Positions 1 to 8,292 of a stretch of 50,463 nt of DNA are shown here, in pieces. The stretch covers positions 1 to 50,463 of the forward strand of contig CAJUDX010000018.1 in assembly GCA_910584785.1 (NCBI GenBank), written 5' to 3'. Below the pieces are notes generated by a model, which saw nothing but the letters and a program-made list of their open reading frames with translations, was not told the origin of the DNA and did no database searches. The position numbers were made by a program, and so were the translations under genes. The stretch is from an uncultured Lachnospiraceae bacterium. GTDB taxonomy: Bacteria; Bacillota; Clostridia; Lachnospirales; Lachnospiraceae. Within the stretch, counting starts at the first letter, position 1; each line of letters begins with the position of its first letter.

Positions 1-92
1 ATTGTTATTTTTATCTTGTAGCGTCAAAAGAATATAAGGATAGGTTTTTCATAATATTGTTTTTATAATTACCATATAATTTTCAAAATACA

Positions 93-121
93 TTAAAATA
101 AAATTCTACTTGTGCTATAAT
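93..121 (+). promoter_or_regulatory. Candidate extended -10 promoter facing right
   Basis: A TGTGC-TATAAT extended -10 box ends at 121, with a weak TTAAAA at 93-98 giving a 17-bp spacer. No coding region follows on this strand. A transcript from about 128 would run straight into the hairpin at 167-202, giving an RNA of roughly 80 nt. The box is seen; transcription is inferred. Confidence 0.35.
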
Positions 122-160
122 GTCAATAAATAATACCGTAATCTTAACATCAATATAGAT

Positions 161-210
161 AAAATAAAGCCCCGAACCGTAATAGCTTACTGTTCAAGGC
201 TTTTTCTTTT
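161..210. terminator. Bidirectional intrinsic terminator
   Basis: A 16-position stem (167-182 with 187-202, two G-U pairs and one mismatch) has a TAGC loop. T-rich runs follow on the + side and, as TTTATTTTATC, on the - side. It lies just beyond the stop of the DUF2752 gene, so it plausibly ends the ACT-hom-lysC-DUF2752 transcript. It may also end a short + strand RNA. Apart from the candidate promoter, I see no gene in 1-238. Confidence 0.7.
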
Positions 211-238
211 CTTCTTACAACAACAAAACTCCTTCCCT

Positions 239-610
239 TCATCCCCCCAGCCTCTCCAGCAAATCCACCCCCATCAACAAAAATCCATTCTTCACCACCC
301 AGTTCACCCCGACAATCCACGCAGCTACCAGCACCCATCTGGCATACCTTTTCTGAAATCCGCCTTTCCTGTTCTTTAACCCCTGCGCCATCCCCACAGC
401 AAAATACCCTGTCTCCACCATCACCGCAATCACCGCATAAAGCACAAAGGGATGATAGCAAAAACTTTTTAAAATCTCCCCATGAAACAAAGCCCGTATC
501 GCCCTTGTTCCCCCGCATCCGGGACAATAAAGCCCTGTAATGAAATGAAACAGGCAGGGAAATCCCTGCCCTTGCTTTATCAAGTCAATCACCCATACGA
601 AACGTGTCAT
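239..610 (-). CDS. DUF2752 family membrane protein
   Basis: This is a 123-residue protein with the DUF2752 hallmark: a CPGCGGTRA motif at about residues 29-37, followed by a hydrophobic segment and a second one near residues 55-75. The family is small, membrane-bound and of unknown function; the paired cysteines could bind metal or be redox active, which is inference. The ATG at 610 lies inside the end of lysC (26-nt overlap) and has a GAGGAC ribosome site 5-6 nt upstream, so translation is probably coupled to lysC. The gene sits last in the aspartate-family operon and ends just before a strong terminator. No functional link to amino acid synthesis is evident. Confidence 0.85.
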   Translation of the reverse strand: MTRFVWVIDLIKQGQGFPCLFHFITGLYCPGCGGTRAIRALFHGEILKSFCYHPFVLYAVIAVMVETGYFAVGMAQGLKNRKGGFQKRYARWVLVAAWIVGVNWVVKNGFLLMGVDLLERLGG

Positions 611-1793
611 GTACCGTCCTCACCGCCCTGTTTGCGTCAATCTCATCGATCAGCACCGTAATCCTGATTTCTGATGTTGCAATCATCTTAATATTAATAT
701 TCGCCGCATAAAGCGCCTCAAACATCTTCGCTGCCACACCGGGATTGCTGAGCATCCCTGCGCCGACAATGGATATCTTTGCCACATCCTGCTCACAGGT
801 CACATCCTGCGCCGTAATTGCGGCCTTGTTCTCATTAAGAAGCGTCATCGCCTCCTGCAAGTCTGTCCGTGCCACCGTAAAGGAAATATCCTTCCTGTCC
901 TCGCGTCCCACCGACTGGATAATAATATCTACATTGATATGATTTCTTGCCAGGATATTAAAGATTTTAAAGGCAATCCCCGGCTCATTCTTTACGCCGA
1001 TAATGGAAATCCTGGCTGTATTTTTATCTGCGGCAACGCCGCTAATCAACATCCGTTCCACCCTTGCATTCTCCTTTACTACAGTTCCCGGCTCCTCGGT
1101 AAGGCTGGAAAGAACCACAAGCTGTACGCCGTACTTTTTCGCCATCTCCACGGATCGGTTGTGCAGAACCTTTGCCCCCAGGGAAGCCAGTTCCAGCATT
1201 TCATCGTAGGAAACTTCTTTTAATTTTATTGCATCAGGAACAATCCTGGGGTCTGCGGTATAAACCCCATCCACATCCGTATAAATCTCACAGGCATCTG
1301 CATGAAGGGCAGCCGCCAGGGCTACTGCCGTCGTATCCGACCCGCCCCTTCCCAGGGTCGTTAAATCCTCATACTTATTCACACCCTGGAATCCGGTGAT
1401 AATCACCACCCTGCGGCTGTCCAGTTCGTGGCGGATTCTCTCGGTATCAATTCTCTTAAGTTTTGCCGCACCATACACTGAAGTCGTATGCATGGCAACC
1501 TGGGCCGCATTCAGCGAAACTGCTGGAATCCCCAGCACATGGAAGGCCATCGCCATCAGTGCCACCGAAATCTGCTCCCCCGTCGTTAAAAGCATGTCCA
1601 GTTCCCGTTTCGGCGGGTTAGGGTCAATCTCATGCGCCTTGGCAATCAGCCCGTCCGTACTTTTCCCCATCGCTGAAAGGACAATTATCAGATGATGTCC
1701 CTCCCGGTAATCCTTTGCACAGCGCTCTGCCACATGAAAAATCCGTTCCTTATCGGCGACCGAACTGCCGCCAAATTTTTTCACAATTAACAT
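585..1793 (-). CDS. lysC: Aspartate kinase
   Basis: The 402-residue aspartokinase phosphorylates L-aspartate with ATP, the first step toward lysine, threonine and methionine. The N-terminal KFGGSSV motif (residues 5-11) and the TLGRGGSDTTA motif near residues 146-156 mark the amino-acid kinase domain. Two ACT domains follow from about residue 255 (start near ISGVAADKN; second around KISIVGAGM), the usual allosteric module. Length is normal for the monofunctional form. The start is the ATG at 1793, preceded by GGAGAGATAAG. That ribosome site and start are themselves one unit of a tandem repeat filling the gap to hom. The gene is in an operon with hom and the ACT protein. No lysine riboswitch is visible upstream. 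Confidence 0.97.
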   Translation of the reverse strand: MLIVKKFGGSSVADKERIFHVAERCAKDYREGHHLIIVLSAMGKSTDGLIAKAHEIDPNPPKRELDMLLTTGEQISVALMAMAFHVLGIPAVSLNAAQVAMHTTSVYGAAKLKRIDTERIRHELDSRRVVIITGFQGVNKYEDLTTLGRGGSDTTAVALAAALHADACEIYTDVDGVYTADPRIVPDAIKLKEVSYDEMLELASLGAKVLHNRSVEMAKKYGVQLVVLSSLTEEPGTVVKENARVERMLISGVAADKNTARISIIGVKNEPGIAFKIFNILARNHINVDIIIQSVGREDRKDISFTVARTDLQEAMTLLNENKAAITAQDVTCEQDVAKISIVGAGMLSNPGVAAKMFEALYAANINIKMIATSEIRITVLIDEIDANRAVRTVHDTFRMGD

Positions 1794-1898
1794 CTTATCT
1801 CTCCGCTAACATCGCATTGCTCCACTAACCTCTTATCCCTCTGTTATCTTCATCACTCCACAAACATCTCATCTCTCGCAAATATCTCATCTCTCCGC
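1788..1898 (-). repeat. Six degenerate 18-19 bp tandem repeats across the hom/lysC junction
   Basis: Read on the coding strand, six adjacent units (boundaries at 1898, 1879, 1861, 1843, 1825, 1806 and 1788) resemble GCGGAGAGATGAGATGTTA. The first contains the last hom codons and its TGA. The last contains the ribosome site and ATG of lysC. Most inner units keep a GGAG-like core, and several keep an ATG at the equivalent place. The array therefore looks like successive duplication of a stop/ribosome-site/start cassette. Confidence 0.8.
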
Positions 1899-3101
1899 CC
1901 GAATATACTTAACGATACCGGAAATCTTCCCGGCTGCCTCCAAAAACTCTGCTTCCCTCATCGGCTTGGACAGTATCGCAAACTCATCCAGCTTGTCCAA
2001 CGCCACGATTTCCCTGGGACTGAACTCCATTAATTCGCTCATCCTCTCCTCCGGCTGCCCGGAAAAGCGGATAACATAGCGAAATTCATTCATTCCCATT
2101 GGTGCCAAGGTCTGCTTCTTTTCTGTCCAGCCCATCGCCACATTCTGGTGAAGGTGCTTTGCCGCGTCAATAATATCCGCCACAACCGCACTTGCCGTAG
2201 GCAGCTTTCCTGCCCCGCTTCCGCTGTACATGGTTACACCCAGCATATTCCCCTTAACTAAAATACCGTTAAACACATCGTTCACCGTAGAAAGCGGGTG
2301 ATCCTCCCTCACCATCAGCGGTGCCACAAAAGCGCTAACGGTTTCCTCCCCGCTCATCCTGGCTGATCCGACCAGTTTCACTGTCATCCCCAGCTTCTTT
2401 GCATACTGGAAATCAATATCCGAAACCTGGGTAATCCCCTCCGTATAAATCTCTTCATAATTTACTTCATGCCCCGTCGCCATCGCCGTCAGGATCGCAA
2501 GCTTTCTGCAGGTATCATGCCCTTCCACATCCGCCTCAGGATTCTGCTCGGCATACCCCAGGCGCTGCGCCTCCTTTAACGCCGTCTTAAACGACCAGCC
2601 CTCCTTATCCATCTTTGTCAGGATAAAGTTCGTCGTCCCGTTTAAAATTCCGGTAATCTCCTCAACCTTCTCCCCGGTCAGACAGCGGTATAACGGACGA
2701 ATAATCGGAATCCCCCCGCCCACACTGGCCTCAAAGAAGAAATTCACCTGCTTATTCCGGGCAATCTCTAAAAGTTCCGTCCCATGCGCCGCCACCAGCG
2801 CCTTATTCGATGTCGCCACATGCTTTCCCGCCAAGAGACAGGCTTTCACAAAAGGATAGGCCGGATTCAGCCCTCCCATGCACTCCACGACAATCTCCAC
2901 CTCGGCGTCCTGTTCAATCACTGAAAAATCGTGAATCAGCTTATCCTCCACCGGACTTCCCGGAAAGTCCCGAAGATCCAGCACATATTTAAGCGAAACC
3001 TCCTGGCCCACTGTATGCATAATCGTTTCTTTATTCTTCTCCAGCACTTCTGCCACACCGGAACCAATCGTGCCATATCCCATTACTGCTACCTTTATCA
3101 T
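1887..3101 (-). CDS. hom: Homoserine dehydrogenase
   Basis: The 404-residue enzyme reduces aspartate-semialdehyde to homoserine with NAD(P)H, at the branch to threonine and methionine. The Rossmann motif GYGTIGSGVAEVL is at residues 8-20. A catalytic-domain block with GILNGTTNFIL lies near residues 150-160, and a C-terminal ACT-like regulatory tail starts at about residue 345. Length is slightly below the usual 420-430 for Gram-positive forms. It starts at ATG 3101, six bases after the ACT-protein stop, so the two are almost certainly co-transcribed. Its last three codons form part of a tandem repeat that continues to lysC. Confidence 0.96.
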   Translation of the reverse strand: MIKVAVMGYGTIGSGVAEVLEKNKETIMHTVGQEVSLKYVLDLRDFPGSPVEDKLIHDFSVIEQDAEVEIVVECMGGLNPAYPFVKACLLAGKHVATSNKALVAAHGTELLEIARNKQVNFFFEASVGGGIPIIRPLYRCLTGEKVEEITGILNGTTNFILTKMDKEGWSFKTALKEAQRLGYAEQNPEADVEGHDTCRKLAILTAMATGHEVNYEEIYTEGITQVSDIDFQYAKKLGMTVKLVGSARMSGEETVSAFVAPLMVREDHPLSTVNDVFNGILVKGNMLGVTMYSGSGAGKLPTASAVVADIIDAAKHLHQNVAMGWTEKKQTLAPMGMNEFRYVIRFSGQPEERMSELMEFSPREIVALDKLDEFAILSKPMREAEFLEAAGKISGIVKYIRAER

Positions 3102-3107
3102 CTTCGT

Positions 3108-3551
3108 CTACTCCCTGGCTAATATTTTCACATAATGAATCCCGTCCATCTCTTCCATATCCCCGACCATTTCCGAGACATTCCCCGTATTCGGCCTGAC
3201 TTCCACACTTAACGTCAGCGTAGCCACGCCATTCACCGGAATACTCTGGTGAATGGTCAGAATATTTGCCTTATACACCGCAACCACATGAAGCAAATCC
3301 GACAAAAGCCCCTGTTCATCGTCCATCTGCACGACTAAAGTAATGGTTTTCCCCTTTGTATTATCATAAAAGGGAAAAATATCATCCTTATACTTATAAA
3401 AAGAACTCCGGCTGATGCCCACCTTATCCGTAGCTTCCTGAACCGTTATCGCCCGCTCAGACTCCAAAAGCCTTTTCGCTTCCACCACCTTAAGGAGCAC
3501 CTCCGGCACAGCCTTCTGCTTAACCACAAAATACTTGCTCTTATCCTTCAT
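3108..3551 (-). CDS. ACT domain protein, PheB (COG4492) type
   Basis: The 147-residue protein has an N-terminal helix-turn-helix-like segment (about residues 25-50, including VQEATDKVGISRSSFYKYK) and a C-terminal ACT domain from about residue 65. This matches the COG4492/PheB family, usually next to hom or phenylalanine genes and thought to sense amino acids. The frame is open back to 3698, but I choose ATG 3551 because GGAGGAAGC sits directly before it and the family begins here. The longer form would translate through the leader hairpins and lacks a ribosome site. It heads the operon ACT-hom-lysC-DUF2752. Whether it acts as a regulator is inferred. Confidence 0.85.
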   Translation of the reverse strand: MKDKSKYFVVKQKAVPEVLLKVVEAKRLLESERAITVQEATDKVGISRSSFYKYKDDIFPFYDNTKGKTITLVVQMDDEQGLLSDLLHVVAVYKANILTIHQSIPVNGVATLTLSVEVRPNTGNVSEMVGDMEEMDGIHYVKILARE

Positions 3552-3573
3552 TGCTTCCTCCGCCCGTATTTCC

Positions 3574-3681
3574 GCAAAAAAACAGGCGCTTGCAGAGCGG
3601 CTATGAACCTTTACCTCTGCAGGCCGTCTACAAAGTACAGCCCAGGGCAAACTTCCATTCCCGCTTTCCACAGGCGCCTGT
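3574..3681 (-). promoter_or_regulatory. Candidate attenuator leader of the ACT-hom-lysC operon
   Basis: In the - strand transcript an ACAGGCGC arm (3681-3674) can pair perfectly with GCGCCTGT (3589-3582), which is followed at once by seven U. Between them a second perfect 7-bp hairpin pairs TGCAGAG with CTCTGCA (3621-3615 with 3597-3591). The first arm extends into ACAGGCGCCTGT, which is self-complementary and could form a competing hairpin. This resembles a transcription attenuator. No T-box motif, lysine aptamer or threonine-rich leader peptide is visible, so the signal is unknown. Confidence 0.45.
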
Positions 3682-3715
3682 CCGTGTCCGAAAAACATCT
3701 GTGTTTACATCAAAG

Positions 3716-3744
3716 ATATTAACACAATCAAAGGGTTTTTGCAA
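3716..3744 (-). promoter_or_regulatory. Sigma-A type promoter of the ACT-hom-lysC operon
   Basis: TTGCAA (3744-3739) and TAATAT (3721-3716) are separated by exactly 17 bp on the - strand. The start point would be near 3708, giving a leader of about 155 nt before the ACT-protein ATG. Confidence 0.6.
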
Positions 3745-3815
3745 CCTTTTTCCACGTCTTTCCAACGTTTATAGCACTGTTCACCTATATCCTGTGTACG
3801 CAACCGCATCTGCCC

Positions 3816-4953
3816 TCAGTCCATCGCCGTACTGTGTTTATCCGGGCATCCAAGACTTAACCACTTCAAATAAGCACTGATAAATCCATCCAGTCCTCCG
3901 TCCAGGACATTATCCACATTCCCGCTTTCCTCCCCTGTCCGGTGATCCTTAACCATCGTATACGGCTGAAGCACATAAGACCGAATCTGGTTCCCCCAGC
4001 CAATCTCCTTCACATCCCCGCGGATATCCGAAATTTTCTCCGCATTCTCCTGCTGTTTCAGAAGAAGAAGCTTCGTCTTTAACATCTGCATCGCCTTATC
4101 CTTATTTTGAAACTGCGACCGCTCATTCTGACAAGTTACCACAATCCCCGTCGGCAGATGCGTAATCCGAATCGCCGAGGATGTCTTATTAATATGCTGC
4201 CCGCCAGCCCCGCTCGAACGGTAGGTATCAATCCGCAGGTCATCCATATTAATTTCCACATCCAAATCTTCTTCAATATCCGGCATCACATCACAGGATA
4301 CAAACGAGGTCTGCCGCTTCCCCGCCGCATTAAACGGCGAAATCCGCACCAGCCGGTGAACACCTCTCTCCGACTTCAGGTAGCCAAACACATTCTCCCC
4401 GTTAATCTGAATCGTCACTGACTTAATCCCCGCTTCATCCCCATCCAGAAAATCCAGAACCTCCGTGGAAAATCCCCGGCTGTCTGCCCACCGGCAATAC
4501 ATCCGGTAAAGCATACTGCACCAGTCGCAGGACTCCGTCCCGCCTGCCCCCGCATTCAGCCGTAAAATCGCATTACAGCGGTCATACTCCCCGGTAAGCA
4601 GCGTGCTGAGTCTCAGCCTATCCAATTTCCCGGTAAAATCCGAAAGCATCTCTCCAATCTCAGGAATCAGCGAGGCATCATTCTCCTCATACCCCATCTC
4701 AATCATCAGGCCAATCTCTTCATACGACGTTTCCAGTTCCTTAAACCCTTCCACCGTGTCCTTTAAATTCTTCGCTTCCTTCATCAGCCGGGTAGACCTC
4801 TCCGTATCATTCCAGAACCCCGGCTCCTCCATGCTCCTGTCCAGTTCGTCAATCCGTCTTATCTTCCCGTCCAGGTCAAAGTGAATCCCTCACTTCCACT
4901 AATGGTTTCTCATACGTCAATAACGTCGATTTAAACTGATCCAGTTCAACCAC
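3816..4953 (-). CDS. prfB: Peptide chain release factor 2, with programmed +1 frameshift
   Basis: RF2 recognises UGA and UAA and releases the finished peptide. A 25-codon first frame begins at GTG 4953 (AAGGTG ribosome site) and ends in an in-frame TGA at 4878-4876. A +1 shift at CTT-TGA-C joins it to the main frame, giving about 378 residues. The main frame has the RF2 stop-recognition tripeptide SPF and the catalytic GGQ in SSGAGGQHINKTSSA. The C-terminal tail ending PDKHSTAMD is a little longer than usual. The gene follows secA with a 147-bp gap, the common Firmicute order. Expression is autoregulated by RF2 level through the frameshift, as known for the family. Confidence 0.96.
4875..4890 (-). 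other. prfB +1 programmed frameshift site
   Basis: The - strand reads AGGGATTCACTTTGAC: a Shine-Dalgarno-like AGGG, then the CTT slip codon, then the in-frame TGA followed by C. The stop is codon 26, the same place as in E. coli prfB. Sequence on both sides encodes RF2 in frames that differ by one base. Confidence 0.93.
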
Positions 4954-5001
4954 AAGCTTCACCTTCTTTCTTAAATTTACTATCTGCTTTGTATTTTAGC
5001 G

Positions 5002-5076
5002 TCCGCTGCGTTCAATGCGGAGCGAAAGCGCGGTTCCGATGGAACATGACACCCCCGCAGCGGAAAAGCATGTCAT
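5002..5076. other. Compact structured element between secA and prfB
   Basis: TCCGCTGCG (5002-5010) pairs with CGCAGCGGA (5056-5064) around two smaller hairpins: a GCGAAAGC tetraloop at 5022-5029 and GTTCC-gat-GGAAC at 5033-5045. ATGACA (5046-5051) can alternatively pair with TGTCAT (5071-5076). There is no U-run, so it is not a simple terminator. It could be a processing site, a leader structure for prfB or a small repeat; I cannot tell. Confidence 0.4.
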
Positions 5077-5100
5077 CCCATAAAGTCCGAATTCCCCCTT

Positions 5101-7674
5101 TTACACTGGTTTCCTCCCGCAACACTGCTTATACTTCTTCCCGCTCCCACACGGACAGGGATCATTCGGGTAAACCTTCTGTGCGTCCCTCTTCTTCGGC
5201 GCCCGTGCCAGGCTTTCATCCTTATTGGTCCCCGTCACCTTCGCCGCCGGTTCGCGCTCTACCTTCTGTTCTACCCTTACATGGTATAAAATCCTTACCG
5301 TATCTTCCCGAATCGCTGCCGTCATGCCATCGAACATATCAAAGGCATTCATCTTATATTCCACAACCGGATCGCGATTACCATAGGCCTGCAGCCCAAT
5401 CCCTTCGCGGAGCTGATCCATATCATCGATGTGCGCCATCCACTTATTATCAATCACCTTAAGCAGAATCACCCGCTCAATCTCCCGCATCTGCTCTGCC
5501 TCTGGGAACTCCGCTTCCTTTGCCTCATATAACTTAATTGCCTGCTCTTTAAGCATGTGTTTGAGTTCATTCTTCCTCATGCTCTTCATCGCATCGGTCA
5601 TCACCACCGGCTTAATCGGGATAATCGGCAGCAGCAGCGTATTCAGTTCTTTCAAATCCCAGTTCTCCGTGGCAACCTCATCAGGAATCGAGATGTCCAC
5701 CGCATTTTCCACGATATCCGTAACCATCTTCATAATAAATTCACGCATGTTGTCGCCGTCTAAAACCTTTCGGCGCTCGGCATAGATAATCTCACGCTGT
5801 TCATTATTCACTTCATCATACTTTAACAAATTCTCACGGATACCATAGTTATTATTCTCAATCTTCATCTGTGCCTTCTCAATGGCATTCGACAGCATCT
5901 TGTGCTCTATCTGCTCCCCTTCCGGCACACCCAAAGCTTCAAACATCTTCATCAGCCGTTCCGAGCCAAACAGACGCATCAAATCATCTTCCAGCGACAG
6001 ATAGAACCTAGACTCGCCCGGATCGCCCTGACGCCCGGAACGTCCGCGAAGCTGGTTATCAATACGCCTGGACTCATGCCGCTCTGTACCGATAACCTTA
6101 AGTCCGCCCAGTTCCCTCGCCTCATCGTCCAGCTTAATATCCGTACCACGGCCCGCCATATTCGTGGCAATCGTAACTGCGCCGTGAATGCCTGCATCGG
6201 CAACAATCTCTGCCTCCAGCTCATGAAACTTCGCATTTAACACCTTATGCGGAACCCCGCGCTTTTTCAGCATCTTACTTAACATCTCCGAGGTTTCAAT
6301 CGTAATCGTGCCCACCAGCACCGGCTGCCCCTTCTCATGCGCTGCTTCAATCTCATCGACAACAGCTTCAAACTTCTCTTTCTTGCTCTTATACACCGCA
6401 TCATTTAAGTCCACACGGGCAATCGGTTTATTTGTGGGAATGGCGATAACGTCCATGGCATAAATATTCCGAAATTCCTTCTCTTCGGTCAATGCCGTAC
6501 CGGTCATTCCCGCCTTTTTATTAAACTTATTAAAGAAGTTCTGGAAGGTAATCGTCGCCAGCGTACGGCTTTCGCGGCGCACATTCACATGTTCTTTCGC
6601 CTCAATCGCCTGGTGCAGACCATCCGAATACCGCCGTCCGGGCATAATACGCCCCGTAAACTCATCGACAATCAGAACTTCATCATCCTTCACCACATAG
6701 TCCTTATCGCGGTGCATCAGGTTATTTGCCCGCAGAGCCAGGATAATATTGTGCTGAATCTCCAGATTCTCCGGGTCGGCAAGATTTTCAATATGGAAGA
6801 AATTCTCCACCTTCTTTACACCCTGCTCAGTTAAATTCACCACCTTATCCTTTTCATTGACTATATAGTCCCCGGTTTCCTCGATCTCTTCGCCTAAAAT
6901 CGCATTCATCTTGGAAAACTCGCCGGACTCCTCGCCCCTCTCCATCTGCCGCGCCAGAATATCGCAGACCTCATAAAGCTTTGTGGATTTTCCGCTCTGC
7001 CCGGAAATAATCAATGGCGTACGGGCCTCATCGATAAGTACAGAGTCCACCTCATCGATAATAGCATATTCCAGCCCCCTTAACACCATCTGCTCCTTAT
7101 AAATCGCCATATTATCGCGAAGGTAGTCAAATCCCAGCTCATTATTTGTCACATACGTAATATCACAGGCATAGGCTTCTTTTCTCTGTTCGGAGGTCAT
7201 ACTGTTTAAGACCACACCCACGGTCAGGCCCAGGAAACGGTGCACCTGCCCCATCCACTCAGCGTCACGCTTTGCCAGGTAATCATTGACCGTAACGATA
7301 TGAACACCCTTTCCTGCCAGGGCATTCAAATAAGCCGGCGCCGTAGATACCAGCGTCTTTCCTTCACCGGTACGCATCTCCGCAATACGCCCCTGGTGAA
7401 GCACAATTCCGCCGATCAGCTGAACGCGGAAATGTTCCATATTCAATGTTCTTCTCGCCGCTTCTCTGACCGTGGCAAATGCTTCGGGAAGAATATCATC
7501 CAGCGTTTCCCCACCTGCAAGGCGTTCCTTAAAAATTCTCGTCTTATCCCGCAGTTGTTCGTCAGACAGAGCTATCAGCTCCGGTCTTAAGCTTTCTATC
7601 CGGTCAATTACCGGATTAATCAGCTTTAATTCACGTTCACTATGGGTTCCAAACACTTTTTCGATTATGTTCAT
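5101..7674 (-). CDS. secA: Protein translocase ATPase SecA
   Basis: The 857-residue motor drives preproteins through SecYEG. Visible features are the Walker A region MRTGEGKTLVS near residue 100, the DEVDSVLID Walker B box near residue 207, the PPXD cross-linking domain, the helicase-like MAGRGTDI motif, and a C-terminal zinc/SecB-binding tail with CPCGSG and CC (ending KQCCGRKPV). I start at ATG 7674, preceded by AGGAG seven bases upstream and matching the conserved N-terminus MNIIEKVFG; the frame is open another 93 bases. prfB follows on the same strand. Confidence 0.97.
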   Translation of the reverse strand: MNIIEKVFGTHSERELKLINPVIDRIESLRPELIALSDEQLRDKTRIFKERLAGGETLDDILPEAFATVREAARRTLNMEHFRVQLIGGIVLHQGRIAEMRTGEGKTLVSTAPAYLNALAGKGVHIVTVNDYLAKRDAEWMGQVHRFLGLTVGVVLNSMTSEQRKEAYACDITYVTNNELGFDYLRDNMAIYKEQMVLRGLEYAIIDEVDSVLIDEARTPLIISGQSGKSTKLYEVCDILARQMERGEESGEFSKMNAILGEEIEETGDYIVNEKDKVVNLTEQGVKKVENFFHIENLADPENLEIQHNIILALRANNLMHRDKDYVVKDDEVLIVDEFTGRIMPGRRYSDGLHQAIEAKEHVNVRRESRTLATITFQNFFNKFNKKAGMTGTALTEEKEFRNIYAMDVIAIPTNKPIARVDLNDAVYKSKKEKFEAVVDEIEAAHEKGQPVLVGTITIETSEMLSKMLKKRGVPHKVLNAKFHELEAEIVADAGIHGAVTIATNMAGRGTDIKLDDEARELGGLKVIGTERHESRRIDNQLRGRSGRQGDPGESRFYLSLEDDLMRLFGSERLMKMFEALGVPEGEQIEHKMLSNAIEKAQMKIENNNYGIRENLLKYDEVNNEQREIIYAERRKVLDGDNMREFIMKMVTDIVENAVDISIPDEVATENWDLKELNTLLLPIIPIKPVVMTDAMKSMRKNELKHMLKEQAIKLYEAKEAEFPEAEQMREIERVILLKVIDNKWMAHIDDMDQLREGIGLQAYGNRDPVVEYKMNAFDMFDGMTAAIREDTVRILYHVRVEQKVEREPAAKVTGTNKDESLARAPKKRDAQKVYPNDPCPCGSGKKYKQCCGRKPV

Positions 7675-7811
7675 CGGTAATCTCCTAACTTCTTTGCATA
7701 CGGGCTGCTGTCCTGTGCGTTCACCGTTATGCATACTGTTCTCTATCACTGTTCTTCCATACTGCAATCCTTGTTACAGTCCAGATATGTTCACTGCAAC
7801 CAATCTTTCTT

Positions 7812-7840
7812 ATTGTATCACTAAGTTACATTTTATTCAA
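7812..7840 (-). promoter_or_regulatory. Promoter of secA
   Basis: TTGAAT (7840-7835) and TACAAT (7817-7812) are spaced 17 bp apart on the - strand. They would start secA mRNA near 7805 with a leader of about 130 nt. Confidence 0.6.
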
Positions 7841-7932
7841 TGCGTTCATAAAAAATTTACGTTTCCTTACTTTTACCAAAGAAGATTATGGTAAACTAGG
7901 CAAATTGCACAAAAGCCGGGGAATTATTCCAC

Positions 7933-8047
7933 TTATCCACACTATCCACATTTTTTTGTGCACAACCCATAAAAAAGTTATCCACAATAAAAAGATTTAT
8001 TTTATGGGAAATGATAGTTATACACCAACTTATCCACATTATCCACA
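7933..8047 (+). promoter_or_regulatory. Cluster of five DnaA-box sequences
   Basis: Perfect TTATCCACA boxes occur at 7933-7941, 7978-7986, 8030-8038 and 8039-8047, with a one-mismatch CTATCCACA at 7942-7950. All face the same way. Two pairs abut head to tail with a 9-bp period. The surrounding sequence is very AT-rich and has no gene. By chance about 0.4 perfect boxes would be expected on both strands of a window this size at uniform base composition. dnaA, dnaN and rpmH are not nearby. A DnaA-titrating or DnaA-regulated site is more likely than the main origin, but this is inference. Confidence 0.7.
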
Positions 8048-8232
8048 ATTTTACCTTATTTTTTCAATTCTTACAATTTCCAAAATTCTCCTTACTTTTT
8101 TTGTACAGATGTCATAAACTTACCTTTTTCGACAAAATTTTTGCATTTTCCTCTTGACTTTTTCCCATCCTCCAATCGCCTAAACAGTGATAATTATTCC
8201 ACAAAATTGTCTTTGCAATTCAAAGCTTTACC

Positions 8233-8261
8233 TTGTCTTTTTCTAATAAATGTGCTATACT
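8233..8261 (+). promoter_or_regulatory. Promoter of hpf
   Basis: TTGTCT (8233-8238) and TATACT (8256-8261) have a 17-bp spacer. They lie about 30 bases before the hpf ATG, with AAGGAG between, giving a short leader. Confidence 0.7.
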
Positions 8262-8292
8262 TGATCTATCTCAAAATAAAGGAGCTGATTTT

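Noticed and set aside
150..527. A 125-codon frame overlapping the DUF2752 gene on the same strand
   Set aside because: The other frame has the DUF2752 cysteine motif and membrane helices; this one runs through the terminator and is Gly/Cys-rich noise.
3552..3698. N-terminal 49-residue extension of the ACT protein
   Set aside because: The ATG at 3698 lacks a ribosome site and the added residues cover the leader hairpins; the ATG at 3551 has a strong GGAGG.
3552..3710. T-box or lysine riboswitch upstream of the ACT-hom-lysC operon
   Set aside because: Neither the T-box AGGGUGG-type sequence nor lysine aptamer elements are visible.
7933..8047. The DnaA-box cluster as the chromosomal origin
   Set aside because: No dnaA, dnaN, rpmH or gyrase genes are near. 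It cannot be fully excluded without genome skew, so it is kept as a finding and not called an origin.
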